64,000 nucleotides of DNA from NCBI RefSeq assembly GCF_030693405.1, contig NZ_JAUYAW010000072.1:1-64000 (forward strand). Reading direction: 5' to 3'. The translations under genes and the position numbers were made by a program. The stretch is from Phenylobacterium sp. Lineage in GTDB: Bacteria > Pseudomonadota > Alphaproteobacteria > Caulobacterales > Caulobacteraceae. Of this stretch, positions 26,363 to 38,078 are shown one piece after another; the stretch's first letter is position 1, and each line of letters opens with the position of its first letter. Below the pieces are notes generated by a model, which saw nothing but the letters and a program-made list of their open reading frames with translations, searched no databases and was not told where the DNA came from.

Positions 26363-27052
26363 TCAGCCCCGCAGCCAGGCGAAGGTGCGGGTGAGGAAGG
26401 CCTGGCCGTCTTCCAGGACGGGCGGGGCGTGGGCCATGAGGACGCGGCGGGTGGGCCAGGCGGTGATGCGGGTGAGCGCGGCGCGGGCCGCCTTGCGGTC
26501 GGTGAAGGCCAGGCGGAACTTGCGCGGGGTCTGGGGCGCATCCCCGGTCATCAGGTCCAGCCGGGCGACCAGGGCGCGCCAGCCCTTGAGGCTGGCCGGG
26601 TCCAGCTGCTGGATCAGGTCGGCGAAGAGGGCCGTGCGGCTGGCCTTGTGGAAGAAGACCACCTCGACCGCGATCCTGTTGCCGGCGACATGGACCTGAT
26701 CGATCTCGCCCGCCCAGGGGTGGCCGGGGCCATCGGCCAGGTCGCCGTCGAAGGCGAGGTCGGGGCGGCGCTGGCGCAGGCCCGGCGGGGCGTAGAGCCG
26801 GGCCTCGGGATAGGCGGCCTGCCATTCCGCCAGGAAGAGGTTGTGCATGGCTGTGGGCGAGACCAGCCAGCGCACCGGCCCCAGGGCGTCCACGGCGGCC
26901 TTCAGCTCAGGCTCCAGCGCCGTCGGCGACCAGATGAAGAGGCCGCCGTCCCCTAGCCGGATGACCACCAGGCGAGTGGGATAGGCGAACCCCAGGACGC
27001 GCACCTGCGGCCCCGCCGCCGTCCAGATGTCCTTGTCCAGGGGCTGCAGCAT
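26363..27052 (-). CDS. DUF4336 domain protein (metallo-beta-lactamase-fold-like)
   Basis: 229 aa from ATG 27052 (MLQPLDKDIWTA); an ATG six codons upstream is possible. The DUF4336 features are visible: LGFAYPTRLVVIRLGDGGLFIWSPTAL, VRWLVSPTAMHNLFLAEWQAAYPEARLYAPPGL, and VVFFHKASRTALFADLI. The family resembles degenerate metallo-beta-lactamases without the complete HxHxDH motif, so hydrolytic activity is uncertain. It is bounded by direct repeat copies 2 and 3. Confidence 0.82.
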   Translation of the reverse strand: MLQPLDKDIWTAAGPQVRVLGFAYPTRLVVIRLGDGGLFIWSPTALEPELKAAVDALGPVRWLVSPTAMHNLFLAEWQAAYPEARLYAPPGLRQRRPDLAFDGDLADGPGHPWAGEIDQVHVAGNRIAVEVVFFHKASRTALFADLIQQLDPASLKGWRALVARLDLMTGDAPQTPRKFRLAFTDRKAARAALTRITAWPTRRVLMAHAPPVLEDGQAFLTRTFAWLRG

Positions 27053-27105
27053 GACGGGGCCAGGATGCATGGGTGTAAGGGCGGGGCAAGGCCCTCCCTC
27101 CCACC

Positions 27106-27192
27106 GTCATGGTCGGACTTGATCCGACCATCCATGAACACCGGGGGCCGGCCGCGGTGTGCATGGACCCCCGGGTCAAGCCCGGGGGTGAC
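27106..27192 (+). repeat. Dispersed two-hairpin repeat, copy 3
   Basis: The A module is the same as in copies 1 and 2. The B stem is CCCCCGGG pairing with CCCGGGGG, longer and with different bases from copy 2 but fully paired. This shows that the hairpin structure is conserved rather than the bases. Confidence 0.9.
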
Positions 27193-27384
27193 GGGAGTGG
27201 GGAGGGGGTGGGCCGGCGCCCCATCGCCTTCGTGTCCCCTCTTGCAGCTACCGTCACTGAACCTTCACCGCGACACATCGCCCGGCCATTAGCTCCCGGC
27301 GCCGTCCCGTGATATGGCCCCATCCCCGCGTGGCGGGCGTTTTGGTTCTGTGATTTGCCGCCGGGCGGCAGGGAAGGGCGAGAG

Positions 27385-28590
<1,206 letters not shown>

Positions 28591-28596
28591 GGGGCC

Positions 28597-29772
28597 ATGG
28601 AGACCAAGGCCGGCGGCGCCGGCACATTCGCCCGTTTCGATCTGTCCCGGGTTCCGTCCCCCTGTTTCGTGGTGGATGAGGCGGCGATCACGCGCAATCT
28701 GCAGGTGCTCGCCGATGTGGGCGCCCGCGGCGGCGCCCAGGTGCTGCTGGCGCTGAAGGCCTTTTCCATGTGGTCGCTGGCGGACTTGGTGGGCCAGCAT
28801 CTGGACGGGGTCTGCGCCTCTGGGCTCTGGGAGGCGAGGCTGGCGCGGGAGTTTTATCGCGGCGAGCTGACCACCTATTCGCCCGCCTACAAGGCCGCCG
28901 ACCTGCCCGAGATCTTGCGGCTGTCCGACACGGTGATCTTCAATTCGCCCGACCAGATCGCCCGGTTTGCGAGCCTGATCGAGGCGGCGCGGGCGGCGGG
29001 CGAGGTCTTCCAGATCGGCCTGCGCCTGAACCCCGAGCACAGCGAGGCCGAGGTCGCCAAGTACGATCCCTGCCAGGTCGGCTCGCGCCTGGGCTTCCCG
29101 GTCTCCCAGCTGACGGCTGAAAATCTGGCCGGCGTGGACGGCCTGCATATCCATGCGCTCTGCGAACAGGGCTTCGAACCGCTTAAGCGGATCTGGGCCT
29201 CGCTTGAGCCCAAGCTCGCCGGCGTGCTGGGCGCTCAGATCAAGTGGGTGAACCTGGGCGGCGGCCACCACATCACCCGCGCCGACTATGACCGCGAGGC
29301 GCTTGTGGCCTTCCTTAAAGACGTGAAGGCTCGCTTCGACATCGGCCTCTTCCTGGAGCCCGGCGAGGCCATCGCCCTGGACGCCGGCATATTGGTCGGT
29401 GAGGTGCTGGACGTCTTCGACAACGGCATGGCCATCGGGATCACCGACATCTCGGCCACCTGCCACATGCCCGATGTCATCGAGGCGCCCTATCGCCCGG
29501 CCATGCTGAATGAGGCGGAAGGTGGCGTGGCCCTGCGCCTGGGCGGGCCCTCGTGCCTGGCCGGCGACATCATCGGCGACTACCGGTTTACGGTCAGGCC
29601 CGCGCCCGGGACCCGCATCGCCTTCCTCGACCAGGCGCACTATTCGATGGTCAAGACCAACACCTTCAACGGCGTGCCCCTGCCGGCCATCGCGCTGTGG
29701 AACAGCGAGACCGACGCCCTGAAGATGGTGCGCGAGTTCGACTACGCCGAGTTCCGCGACAGGCTGTCCTAG
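28597..29772 (+). CDS. nspC: Carboxynorspermidine decarboxylase
   Basis: 391 aa. PLP-dependent fold-type III decarboxylase with the N-terminal PLP lysine segment VLLALKAFSMWSL, the FNSPDQIARF region and VNLGGGHHITRADYD (phosphate loop). EPGEAIALDAG and the substrate-site segment near the C-terminus also match. It decarboxylates carboxynorspermidine or carboxyspermidine. It starts six bases after the dehydrogenase stop. It is convergent with the serine hydrolase gene, with which it overlaps by four bases at the 3' ends. Confidence 0.95.
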   Translation: METKAGGAGTFARFDLSRVPSPCFVVDEAAITRNLQVLADVGARGGAQVLLALKAFSMWSLADLVGQHLDGVCASGLWEARLAREFYRGELTTYSPAYKAADLPEILRLSDTVIFNSPDQIARFASLIEAARAAGEVFQIGLRLNPEHSEAEVAKYDPCQVGSRLGFPVSQLTAENLAGVDGLHIHALCEQGFEPLKRIWASLEPKLAGVLGAQIKWVNLGGGHHITRADYDREALVAFLKDVKARFDIGLFLEPGEAIALDAGILVGEVLDVFDNGMAIGITDISATCHMPDVIEAPYRPAMLNEAEGGVALRLGGPSCLAGDIIGDYRFTVRPAPGTRIAFLDQAHYSMVKTNTFNGVPLPAIALWNSETDALKMVREFDYAEFRDRLS

Positions 29773-30911
29773 AGGCTGGCGTAGGCCGCCTCGATCAACC
29801 GCTTGGCCCGCGGATCGCCCAGCAGATGGGCCGACTGCTTGTTCATGACGTAAGCGCCGGCCAGCCCGGTCTGCCGGTCCGCAAACGCACATGAGCCGCC
29901 CCAACCGGAATGGCCGAAGGTCTCTTCCCCCGGCCCCCAGGGCTTGAGCGGCCCGTTGCGCATGACGCCGGCGCCCCAGCTCATGACAAAGGGCAGGACG
30001 AGATCCTGGCCCGTAATGCGTTCGCGACTCATCTCGGCGATCAGGGCGGGCGAGAGGATCATCTCCCCGTCCAGCCAGCCGCCAGAGGCCAGCGCGCCCA
30101 TCAGCCGGGCCAGCGCCGGGGCCGTCGCATGGCCATTGGCCGAGGGGATCTCCGCCCGGCGCCATTCCGCCTGGCCGCGACCGCCCGGCGAGGACCAGGG
30201 CTCCAGAAAGGCGGCTCTGGTGGCGACATTGATCTCGCCGAAATCTGGGAAAGCCGGCGGCCGCTGCAGCTCGGCGCATCGGTCGTGCTCGGCGTCCGGC
30301 AGGCCGATCCAGAGGTCCAGGTCAAAGGGCTGGGCGAGGTCCTCGCGCAGGGCTGTGCCTAGGGTCCGGCCATCCACCCGACGGAAGATCTCGCCGGCGA
30401 GGTAGCCGTAGGTCACCGGGTGGTAGCCGCTGGCGGTTCCTGGCGGCCAGAGCGGCGCCATGGCCGCGAGCTTGGCGCAGGTGGCGTCCCAGTCGAACCA
30501 TAGGGACGGCTCCACAGCCTCGACGAAGCCCGACAGGCCCGCCTGGTGCGACAGAGCCTGCTCGACGGTGATGTCCGCCTTGCCGGCTTGCGCGAACGCC
30601 GGCCAGACCTCAGCGACGGGCTGGTCATAGGTAAGCCGGCCCTGGTCCACGAGGCGGGCGACCATCAGGGCGGCCACGGCCTTGGTGGTGGAAAACAGCG
30701 GGGTCAGGGTGTCGGCGGCGAACGGCTGGGTGCGCGCCCGGTCGGCGTGGCCGGCCCACAGGTCGACGATCAGATCGCCGTTCCGGACCAGGGCAAACCG
30801 CGCGCCGAGCTCTGCGCCTTGCGCGAAATTGGCCTCGAAGGCGGCGGAGACGGCCTCGAAGCCTGGGGCGACGTGGCCGTGGATCTCTGGGACGGGGGCG
30901 GCGGTGGTCAG
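29769..30911 (-). CDS. Serine hydrolase, class C beta-lactamase/esterase family
   Basis: About 380 aa. The active-site motif FSTTKAVAALMV (SxxK), YGYLAGEIFRRVDG (YxN-like second motif) and FGHSGWGGSCAF (third motif) are typical of esterase EstB-like enzymes. No signal peptide is present. The start is odd: no ATG, GTG or TTG lies between the pdxY stop and the conserved region, and CTG 30911 overlaps the pdxY TGA (CTGA) with a GGAG SD eight bases upstream. A GTG at 30995, inside pdxY, is the alternative. It is downstream of pdxY in the same operon. The substrate is unknown. Confidence 0.85.
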   Translation of the reverse strand: MTTAAPVPEIHGHVAPGFEAVSAAFEANFAQGAELGARFALVRNGDLIVDLWAGHADRARTQPFAADTLTPLFSTTKAVAALMVARLVDQGRLTYDQPVAEVWPAFAQAGKADITVEQALSHQAGLSGFVEAVEPSLWFDWDATCAKLAAMAPLWPPGTASGYHPVTYGYLAGEIFRRVDGRTLGTALREDLAQPFDLDLWIGLPDAEHDRCAELQRPPAFPDFGEINVATRAAFLEPWSSPGGRGQAEWRRAEIPSANGHATAPALARLMGALASGGWLDGEMILSPALIAEMSRERITGQDLVLPFVMSWGAGVMRNGPLKPWGPGEETFGHSGWGGSCAFADRQTGLAGAYVMNKQSAHLLGDPRAKRLIEAAYASL

Positions 30912-31753
30912 TTCAGACGCTCCATGCGGACATGCGGCGAGGTGGCCTTCAGGCGCTGGGCCATGGCCACCAGGGGAAGCTCCTTGGCCTTCCACATATG
31001 GGCCGCCGAAACGGTCTCGGCCACCCCGCCCACGGCCCGGGGCAAGGCGTAGGCCGGCGCCAGGCCATCAAGCACGGCGGCGCCATAGAGGGCGGTGAGC
31101 AGGTCGCCGGTGCCCTTGGGCGCCTCGGGCGAGCGGGGATGGGCGGCCATCCAGGCTTCCTTGCGGTCGGCATAGATGACGGCCACCTCCTCGCCCCGGG
31201 CCACCGAGGAGATGAGGGCCGGCTTGCCCAGCAACCGCGCGCCCGCCAGGGCCTGGGCGGGATTGCGGGTCTCAGCCCCGGTCAGCCGCTGCAGCTCCCA
31301 GGTGTTGCAGGCCACGAGGTCGGCGCGGGGGACGAGGTCGGCGGTGACGGCTTCAGCCACGTCGATGGGCACATAGAGGCCCTTGCCGGCGTCCCCCAGG
31401 GTCGGGTCGATGATGACGAAGGGCTTGCGGGCGCTCGGCTCCCGGGGGGCGGCGCGGACGGCGTCGATGGCCCGGGCGGCGGCCCGCACCTGGACGCTGC
31501 TGGCGAAATAGCCGGTGATGACCAGGTCGATCTGGGAGAAGTAGCCGTTGGCCTCGATGCCATCGAGCATGCCGTCGATGGCCTCCACCGGCACGGCCGC
31601 CCCGCCCGGCGGTCCCCAGCCAGGATGTCGGCCATAGAGCACGGTGGGCACGACCATGGCGTCCACCTTGAACGGGGCGAAGGCCAGGGCCTGGGCGGAG
31701 CCGCCGACGCGGCTGGCGGCGACATGGCTGGAGATGATGAGGGCGAGCGGCAT
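30908..31753 (-). CDS. pdxY: Pyridoxal kinase PdxY
   Basis: 281 aa. A ribokinase-fold kinase that phosphorylates pyridoxal in the B6 salvage pathway. It starts LALIISSHVAASRVGGSAQALAFAPFKVDAMVVPTVLYG and ends with the catalytic motif PKGTGDLLTALYGAAVL, in which the Asp of GTGD is the base. Typical length for PdxY. The 3' end overlaps the start of the serine hydrolase by four bases. It is on the same strand as ahcY, with a 100-base gap that includes the ahcY terminator, so it has its own promoter or depends on read-through. Confidence 0.92.
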   Translation of the reverse strand: MPLALIISSHVAASRVGGSAQALAFAPFKVDAMVVPTVLYGRHPGWGPPGGAAVPVEAIDGMLDGIEANGYFSQIDLVITGYFASSVQVRAAARAIDAVRAAPREPSARKPFVIIDPTLGDAGKGLYVPIDVAEAVTADLVPRADLVACNTWELQRLTGAETRNPAQALAGARLLGKPALISSVARGEEVAVIYADRKEAWMAAHPRSPEAPKGTGDLLTALYGAAVLDGLAPAYALPRAVGGVAETVSAAHMWKAKELPLVAMAQRLKATSPHVRMERLN

Positions 31754-31813
31754 GAGGGCCGCATAGAGAGCCGCCGCGCCGGGACCCGCAAGGGGCGCCG
31801 ACGCGGCGTTGCA

Positions 31814-31839
31814 AATAATTCTCCCGCCTGGAACGGGAG
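31814..31839 (-). terminator. Probable terminator of ahcY
   Basis: CTCCCG/CGGGAG stem (31821-31826 with 31834-31839), with AATTATTTG following on the minus strand. It lies 15 bases past the ahcY stop. Confidence 0.55.
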
Positions 31840-31853
31840 TGTGAGGTAAAGTT

Positions 31854-33245
<1,392 letters not shown>

Positions 33246-33310
33246 GTCGGTGGGTCCTGCGGTCCTGTCGCGGGCGCACGCATGGCGCGCCTAAGATGCG
33301 GTTTTGGCGC

Positions 33311-33363
33311 TCTATAGCCGGGACGCCGGTCCGGAGCAAGGATCGTATAAAGATATCCTTATA
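33311..33363 (-). promoter_or_regulatory. ahcY promoter with 17-bp near-palindromic operator
   Basis: Read on the minus strand: the near-palindrome ATAAGGATATCTTTATA, then six bases, then TTGCTCC (33333-33339), a 14-base spacer and GCTATAGA (33311-33318). The same 17 bases, the same six-base gap and the same 14-base spacer occur at metE. It overlaps the stop region of the CHAD gene. A shared regulator of the SAM cycle is the obvious reading; the ArsR-type SAH sensor SahR is one candidate. Confidence 0.75.
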
Positions 33364-33369
33364 TCTTCC

Positions 33370-34845
33370 TTACCAGGGGTCATCAGCCTCGCGATAGGCG
33401 CTCCAGGCCCGGGCGGCGGCCTTGAGCCGGCCGTCCTGGTCGGCGGCCACTTCGCCCGCCAGATGGCCGGCGGCATAGAGGGCCGGCCCCTCGAGCGCGA
33501 GGCTGGTGAGCAGGGCCTCGGCGGTGGCCCCGTCGTTCAGGGCGCCCAGTGCGGCCTGCAGGGCCTTGGTCTTCTTGATGAGCCTGCGGGCCGGCTTGTC
33601 CTTGAGCAGGGGGCGGAAGGCCTCGGCGGCGTAACGGAGCTTCTTGGCCTGGATACGCACCTGGTGGCGCTCGCTGTCGGACAGCTCCATCAACCCTTGG
33701 CCGCGCTTGGCGAGCTTGCGCCGCCGTGCGCTAAGCGCCTGGATGGCGAACTCGCCCGCCGGACCGCCCCCATCGGCCAGGGGCTCCAGCCAGTCGCCGG
33801 TCTCGATCCAGGCGTGCAGGTCCAGCAGCAGGGCGCGGAAGCGGGTGGAGGCCGCCGCTCCTCGGGCCCGGGCATGGGCCTTGCCGCGGGCGGCGTCCAG
33901 CGCCTGTCCAAGATCGGCTAGCCCGTGGATGGCGGCCTTGCCCTGGGCGGCGGGCCGATAGGTCTCCTCTACGAAGACATCGAGATTGCGGGCCTCATCG
34001 CAGGCGCCGGCCAGCCATTTCAGTTCGCCCTTCAGCACATCGAGCTCAGCCCCGGCCACCATGGCCTTGAAGGTGCTCATGGCGCTGCGCAGGCGCCGGA
34101 CCGCCACCCGCAACTGGTGCACCGCTTCGGGAGAGTCGCCGCCCCGACGCAGGATCAGGCCGTTGGCGGCGATCTGGGCCAGGGCGGAGCGGGCGATGGC
34201 CTGGAAGGCGGCGGCCGCCGACATGGCCGGGACGAGGCCGGCCTGGGCGTGGCGCCGGGAGTCTTCATCGCCCTCCACCAGGGCGAACCCCTGGTCGGCC
34301 TTGGTTTCAAAGCTCAGATAGAGGGGCGCGGCCTCAAACAGACGGCGCGCCAGGGAGAAGAGCGCTGCAGGCGCGCCGGTCTTGAGTTCGAGCTCCACCT
34401 CACAGAGGCTGGTGCGGCGGCCGCCCGCCAGGATTTCACCCTCGTCGAGGGCGAGCTCGATTTCAGCATCCTCCCAGACCAGGGTGCGCAGCCGACGACG
34501 GACCTGGACGGCGAACAGGGGCTCCAGCCGCGCCACCTGATCATCGCCCAGGAGATCGCGCAGGGGGCCGTGGCTGGCCTCGGGCTGATCGCTCTCGACG
34601 GCGATCTCATGTTCCCGCCGCCTCAGACCCTTGCCGGCCTTGAGGGTCTGGCGGCGGCCCTGCGGCTCCTGGCGGATGCGCAGACCCGCGCCCAGGTCGC
34701 GCAGGCGACGGTCAGGCGTGTCGAAATAGATGGCCGCCAGATCGATGGCGCCGTCCTCGCCCTCAGGCGCGGCGCTCAAGACCGCCTCGATATCGGCCGG
34801 TTCGCAGAGGAATTTGAGTTCGGTTTCTTCCGGGGGGGCGCTCAA
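33370..34845 (-). CDS. CYTH-CHAD domain protein (inorganic triphosphatase/polyphosphate-binding)
   Basis: 491 aa. The N-terminal CYTH domain begins with ETELKF (the ExExK motif), and [21 protein letters not shown] and [10 protein letters not shown] are further tunnel-lining motifs; the class includes inorganic triphosphatase YgiF. The C-terminal CHAD domain has repeated His-containing helices ([38 protein letters not shown]) that bind polyphosphate. It is transcribed toward ahcY and divergently from bioB. It probably hydrolyses triphosphate at polyphosphate granules; the granule role is inference. Confidence 0.92.
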   Translation of the reverse strand: MSAPPEETELKFLCEPADIEAVLSAAPEGEDGAIDLAAIYFDTPDRRLRDLGAGLRIRQEPQGRRQTLKAGKGLRRREHEIAVESDQPEASHGPLRDLLGDDQVARLEPLFAVQVRRRLRTLVWEDAEIELALDEGEILAGGRRTSLCEVELELKTGAPAALFSLARRLFEAAPLYLSFETKADQGFALVEGDEDSRRHAQAGLVPAMSAAAAFQAIARSALAQIAANGLILRRGGDSPEAVHQLRVAVRRLRSAMSTFKAMVAGAELDVLKGELKWLAGACDEARNLDVFVEETYRPAAQGKAAIHGLADLGQALDAARGKAHARARGAAASTRFRALLLDLHAWIETGDWLEPLADGGGPAGEFAIQALSARRRKLAKRGQGLMELSDSERHQVRIQAKKLRYAAEAFRPLLKDKPARRLIKKTKALQAALGALNDGATAEALLTSLALEGPALYAAGHLAGEVAADQDGRLKAAARAWSAYREADDPW

Positions 34846-34943
34846 GGGTCGGCTCCGATTCGAAGGCGTTTTCCTCCCCGGCCAAGCATCCTATAGGGGA
34901 GGCCATAGCGATTGCGCCGCGGCGCAGACCAGGAGTGCTCCCC

Positions 34944-35939
34944 ATGAACGCCCCGATCCGCCATGTCGACCCCGCCCAGCCGCGATTTGATTGGACGCTG
35001 GAGGAAATCGAGGCGCTCTTCGAACGTCCCTTCATGGAATTGGTGTTCGAAGCCGCGGCCATTCACCGGCGCTGGTTCGACCCTTCGGAGGTCCAGCTGT
35101 CGCAGCTCTTGTCGGTGAAGACCGGCGGCTGCGCCGAGAACTGCGGCTATTGCAGTCAGTCCCAGCACTTCAAGACCGGGGTGGCCGCCACCAAGCTGAT
35201 GGAGGCCGATACGGTGATCGCCGCGGCGGCCGAGGCCAAGGCCGGCGGCGCCCAGCGCTTCTGCATGGGGGCGGCCTGGCGCGACCTGAAGGATCGCGAC
35301 CTACCCAAGGTGGCCGCCATGATCTCGGGCGTGAAGGCGCTGGGCCTGGAGACCTGCGCCACGCTGGGCATGCTCAAGCCCGAGCAGGCCAAGGCGCTCA
35401 AGGACGCTGGCCTCGACTACTACAATCACAACCTGGACACCGGGCCGGACTATTACGACCAGGTGGTCACCACGCGGACCTATCAGGACCGGCTGGACAC
35501 CCTGGAGGCGGTGCGCGACGCCGGCCTCTCCACCTGCTGCGGCGGCATTGTCGGCATGGGCGAGACCCGGCGCGATCGGGCTGGCCTGCTGCATGCCCTG
35601 GCCACCCTGCCGGCCCATCCCGACAGCCTGCCGATCAACGACCTGATGCCCATTCCGGGCACGCCGCTGGGCGACAGCGCGGCGGTGGACGGGCTGGAAT
35701 TCGTGCGGATGATCGCCGTAGCCCGCATCGTCTGCCCCAAGGCCGTGGTCCGCCTCTCGGCCGGGCGCGAGCACATGTCGCGGGAACTCCAGGCGCTCTG
35801 CTTCCTGGCCGGCGCCAACTCCATGTTCGTGGGCGGTAAGCTGCTGACCACCAGCAATCCGGACAAGGACACCGACGCGGCCCTGATGGCCGAGCTTGGT
35901 CTGCGTCCCATGGGGACCGCTGCGGCTGAAGCCGTCTAG
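34944..35939 (+). CDS. bioB: Biotin synthase
   Basis: 331 aa from ATG 34944, with SD AGGAG eight bases upstream. A radical-SAM enzyme inserting sulfur into dethiobiotin. The [4Fe-4S] motif CAENCGYC, the [2Fe-2S] cysteine region [11 protein letters not shown] and the arginine in VRLSAGRE are present. bioF, bioD and bioA are not in the window, so bioB is detached from the rest of the pathway. A hairpin follows 20 bases after the stop. Confidence 0.97.
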   Translation: MNAPIRHVDPAQPRFDWTLEEIEALFERPFMELVFEAAAIHRRWFDPSEVQLSQLLSVKTGGCAENCGYCSQSQHFKTGVAATKLMEADTVIAAAAEAKAGGAQRFCMGAAWRDLKDRDLPKVAAMISGVKALGLETCATLGMLKPEQAKALKDAGLDYYNHNLDTGPDYYDQVVTTRTYQDRLDTLEAVRDAGLSTCCGGIVGMGETRRDRAGLLHALATLPAHPDSLPINDLMPIPGTPLGDSAAVDGLEFVRMIAVARIVCPKAVVRLSAGREHMSRELQALCFLAGANSMFVGGKLLTTSNPDKDTDAALMAELGLRPMGTAAAEAV

Positions 35940-35958
35940 GCGGCGACCACTTTCCCAC

Positions 35959-35985
35959 AAGGTCCTGTCGGCCCCGACAACCTTT
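35959..35985 (+). terminator. Possible terminator of bioB
   Basis: Stem TGTCGG/CCGACA (35966-35971 with 35974-35979) extended by AAGGT/ACCTT with a two-base bulge. It has only a TTTGG tail. Confidence 0.4.
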
Positions 35986-35993
35986 GGACGTCC

Positions 35994-36045
35994 TAGAGCG
36001 CGTTCCGAAGACTGGGAACCGGTTATCGGATGAAACGCGCTCTAG
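35994..36045 (+). repeat. 50-bp dispersed palindromic repeat, copy 1
   Basis: Bounded by TAGAGCGCGTTCCGA and TCGGATGAAACGCGCTCTA arms, with GGGAACCGGTTA in the middle. A second copy in inverted orientation, differing at a few positions, lies at 43256-43304. Sequences of this type (AGAGCGCGTT...AACGCGCTCT) are common between genes in alphaproteobacteria. Confidence 0.85.
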
Positions 36046-36099
36046 TCTCGCCCTGTCGGGGCGCCTATCTGGCTGGGACGCCGAGGGGGAGTGCTGCGG

Positions 36100-37026
36100 T
36101 TGTCATCGATTATTTCCGTAAAGGGTCTGACCAAGACCTATGCCGGAGGCTTTGCGGCGCTCAAAGGCGTCGATCTGGAGATTCGTGAGGGTGAGATCTT
36201 CGCCCTGCTGGGGCCCAACGGGGCAGGCAAGACCACCCTGATCTCGATCATCTGCGGCATCGTCAATCCGACCTCCGGCGAGGTTCTGGCCGACGGCCAT
36301 GACATTGCGCGCGAGTTCCGCGCCGCGCGCTCCAAGATCGGCCTGGTGCCGCAGGAGCTGTCCACCGACGCCTTCGAGACCGTCTGGGACACGGTGAAGT
36401 TCAGCCGGGGTCTGTTTGGCAAGCCCCCCAATCCCGCCCATCTGGAGAAGGTGCTCAAGGACCTGTCCCTCTGGGACAAGAAGGACTCCAAGATCATGGC
36501 CCTGTCCGGCGGCATGAAGCGCCGGGTGATGATCGCCAAGGCCCTGTCCCACGAGCCGAAGATCCTGTTCCTCGACGAACCCACCGCCGGCGTCGATGTC
36601 GAGCTGCGGCGGGACATGTGGGAGATGGTCCGGTCCCTGCGCGAGAGCGGCGTGACCATCATCCTGACCACCCACTATATCGAGGAGGCCGAAGAGATGG
36701 CCGACCGGATCGGGGTGATCCGCAAGGGCGAGATCATCCTGGTCCAGGACAAAAATGTCCTCATGCGTCAGCTGGGCGAGCGGCGGCTGACCCTGCACCT
36801 GCAGGCGCCCCTGGCCGCCATCCCGCCGGAGCTGGCCAGTGAGCCCCTGGAGCTGGCGGCCGACGGCCACGAGCTGATCTACACCTTCGACGCCCAGGCT
36901 GAGGACACCGGCATCGCCGCCCTGCTGCGCCGGCTGGAAGGCCACGGCATCGACTTCAAGGACCTGCAGACCAAGCAGAGCTCCCTGGAAGACATTTTCG
37001 TCAGCCTGGTGAGGGCGCCCCAATGA
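36100..37026 (+). CDS. ABC transporter ATP-binding protein (YadG-like)
   Basis: 308 aa from TTG 36100; the SD GAGGGGGAG at 36083-36091 lies too close to GTG 36091 but fits TTG 36100. Motifs: Walker [12 protein letters not shown] loop GLVPQEL, signature [13 protein letters not shown], Walker [13 protein letters not shown] and the H loop TTHYIEEAE. The C-terminal extension with a [17 protein letters not shown] tail is typical of ABC-2 exporters such as YadGH. The stop overlaps the permease start (ATGA). Substrate unknown. Confidence 0.94.
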   Translation: MSSIISVKGLTKTYAGGFAALKGVDLEIREGEIFALLGPNGAGKTTLISIICGIVNPTSGEVLADGHDIAREFRAARSKIGLVPQELSTDAFETVWDTVKFSRGLFGKPPNPAHLEKVLKDLSLWDKKDSKIMALSGGMKRRVMIAKALSHEPKILFLDEPTAGVDVELRRDMWEMVRSLRESGVTIILTTHYIEEAEEMADRIGVIRKGEIILVQDKNVLMRQLGERRLTLHLQAPLAAIPPELASEPLELAADGHELIYTFDAQAEDTGIAALLRRLEGHGIDFKDLQTKQSSLEDIFVSLVRAPQ

Positions 37027-37784
37027 ACCTCTATGCGGTCAAGGCCATCTACCAGTTCGAGCTGGCGCGGACCTGGCGGACGCTGATGCAGTCCATCGCC
37101 TCGCCGGTCATCTCCACCTCGCTCTATTTCGTGGTGTTCGGCTCGGCCATCGGCTCGCGGATGGTGGAGATCGACGGGATCAGCTACGGGGCCTTCATCA
37201 TCCCCGGCCTCATCATGCTGTCCCTGCTGACCGAGAGCATCTCCAACGCCTCGTTCGGAATCTACATGCCGAAGTTTTCCGGCACGATCTATGAGGTGCT
37301 CTCCGCGCCCATCTCGGTGGTGGAGATCGTGGCGGGCTATGTCGGGGCCGCGGCCACCAAGTCGATCATCCTGGGGCTCATCATCCTGGCGACCGCGCGG
37401 ATCTTCGTGCCCTACGAGATCGCCCATCCCTTCGTGATGCTGAGCTTCCTGGTGCTGACGGCTGTGACCTTCAGCCTGTTCGGCTTCGTCATCGGCGTCT
37501 GGGCCGACGGCTGGGAGAAGCTGCAGATCATTCCCATGCTGGTGGTCATGCCGCTGACCTTCCTGGGCGGCAGCTTCTATTCGATCAGCATGCTGCCGCC
37601 GGTCTGGCAGACCATCACCCTGTTCAACCCGGTGGTCTATCTGGTGAGCGGCTTCCGCTGGAGCTTCTACGGGGTCTCCGACGTGGACATCGGGATCAGC
37701 ATCGCCATGACGCTCGGCTTCATGGCGCTCTGCCTTGCGGCGATCATCTGGATCTTCCGCACCGGCTACAAGCTCAAGGCCTGA
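37023..37784 (+). CDS. ABC-2 type transporter permease (YadH-like)
   Basis: 253 aa with six membrane segments and the ABC-2 family hallmark near the C-terminus ([38 protein letters not shown]). The N-terminus [40 protein letters not shown] is the conserved coupling segment. It forms the exporter with the preceding ATPase. It converges with ptsH, 21 bases between stops. Confidence 0.93.
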   Translation: MNLYAVKAIYQFELARTWRTLMQSIASPVISTSLYFVVFGSAIGSRMVEIDGISYGAFIIPGLIMLSLLTESISNASFGIYMPKFSGTIYEVLSAPISVVEIVAGYVGAAATKSIILGLIILATARIFVPYEIAHPFVMLSFLVLTAVTFSLFGFVIGVWADGWEKLQIIPMLVVMPLTFLGGSFYSISMLPPVWQTITLFNPVVYLVSGFRWSFYGVSDVDIGISIAMTLGFMALCLAAIIWIFRTGYKLKA

Positions 37785-37805
37785 GGCCGGAGAGACCCGG
37801 CGCCG

Positions 37806-38078
37806 CTACTGGTCTTCATCGAAGCGGGCGGCCACCAGGCCGCACAGGGCCTCGAGGGCCTCATCGGCCTGATCGCCCTCGGCGGCGATATGGATGGTGC
37901 TGCCGGGACCGGCGGCCAGCATCATCAGGCCCATGATCGAGCGGGCGTCGACGCTCTGACCGTCCTTGGACACCTGGACCTCGGCCTCGAAGGATGAGGC
38001 GAGCTTGACGAACTTGGCCGAGGCGCGGGCGTGCAGACCCCGCTTGTTCAGGATTTCGACCGTCCGTTCGGCGGTCAT
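37806..38078 (-). CDS. ptsH: HPr-family phosphocarrier protein
   Basis: 90 aa from ATG 38078 (MTAERTVEILNKRGLHARASAKFVKLA); the active-site His is in GLHARAS. SIMGLMMLAAGPGSTIHI contains the regulatory serine that HprK phosphorylates, and HprK is encoded nearby. It accepts phosphate from the nitrogen PTS enzyme I and passes it to EIIA. The start overlaps the EIIA stop (ATGA). The alphaproteobacterial chv-hprK-EIIA-HPr cluster links it to envelope and metabolic regulation, not to sugar transport. Confidence 0.95.
   Translation of the reverse strand: MTAERTVEILNKRGLHARASAKFVKLASSFEAEVQVSKDGQSVDARSIMGLMMLAAGPGSTIHIAAEGDQADEALEALCGLVAARFDEDQ

Noticed and set aside
33246-33310. SAH or SAM riboswitch in the ahcY leader
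   Set aside because: The leader is only about 60 bases and I could not match the conserved SAH or SAM/SAH riboswitch pattern. An Infernal search would settle it.
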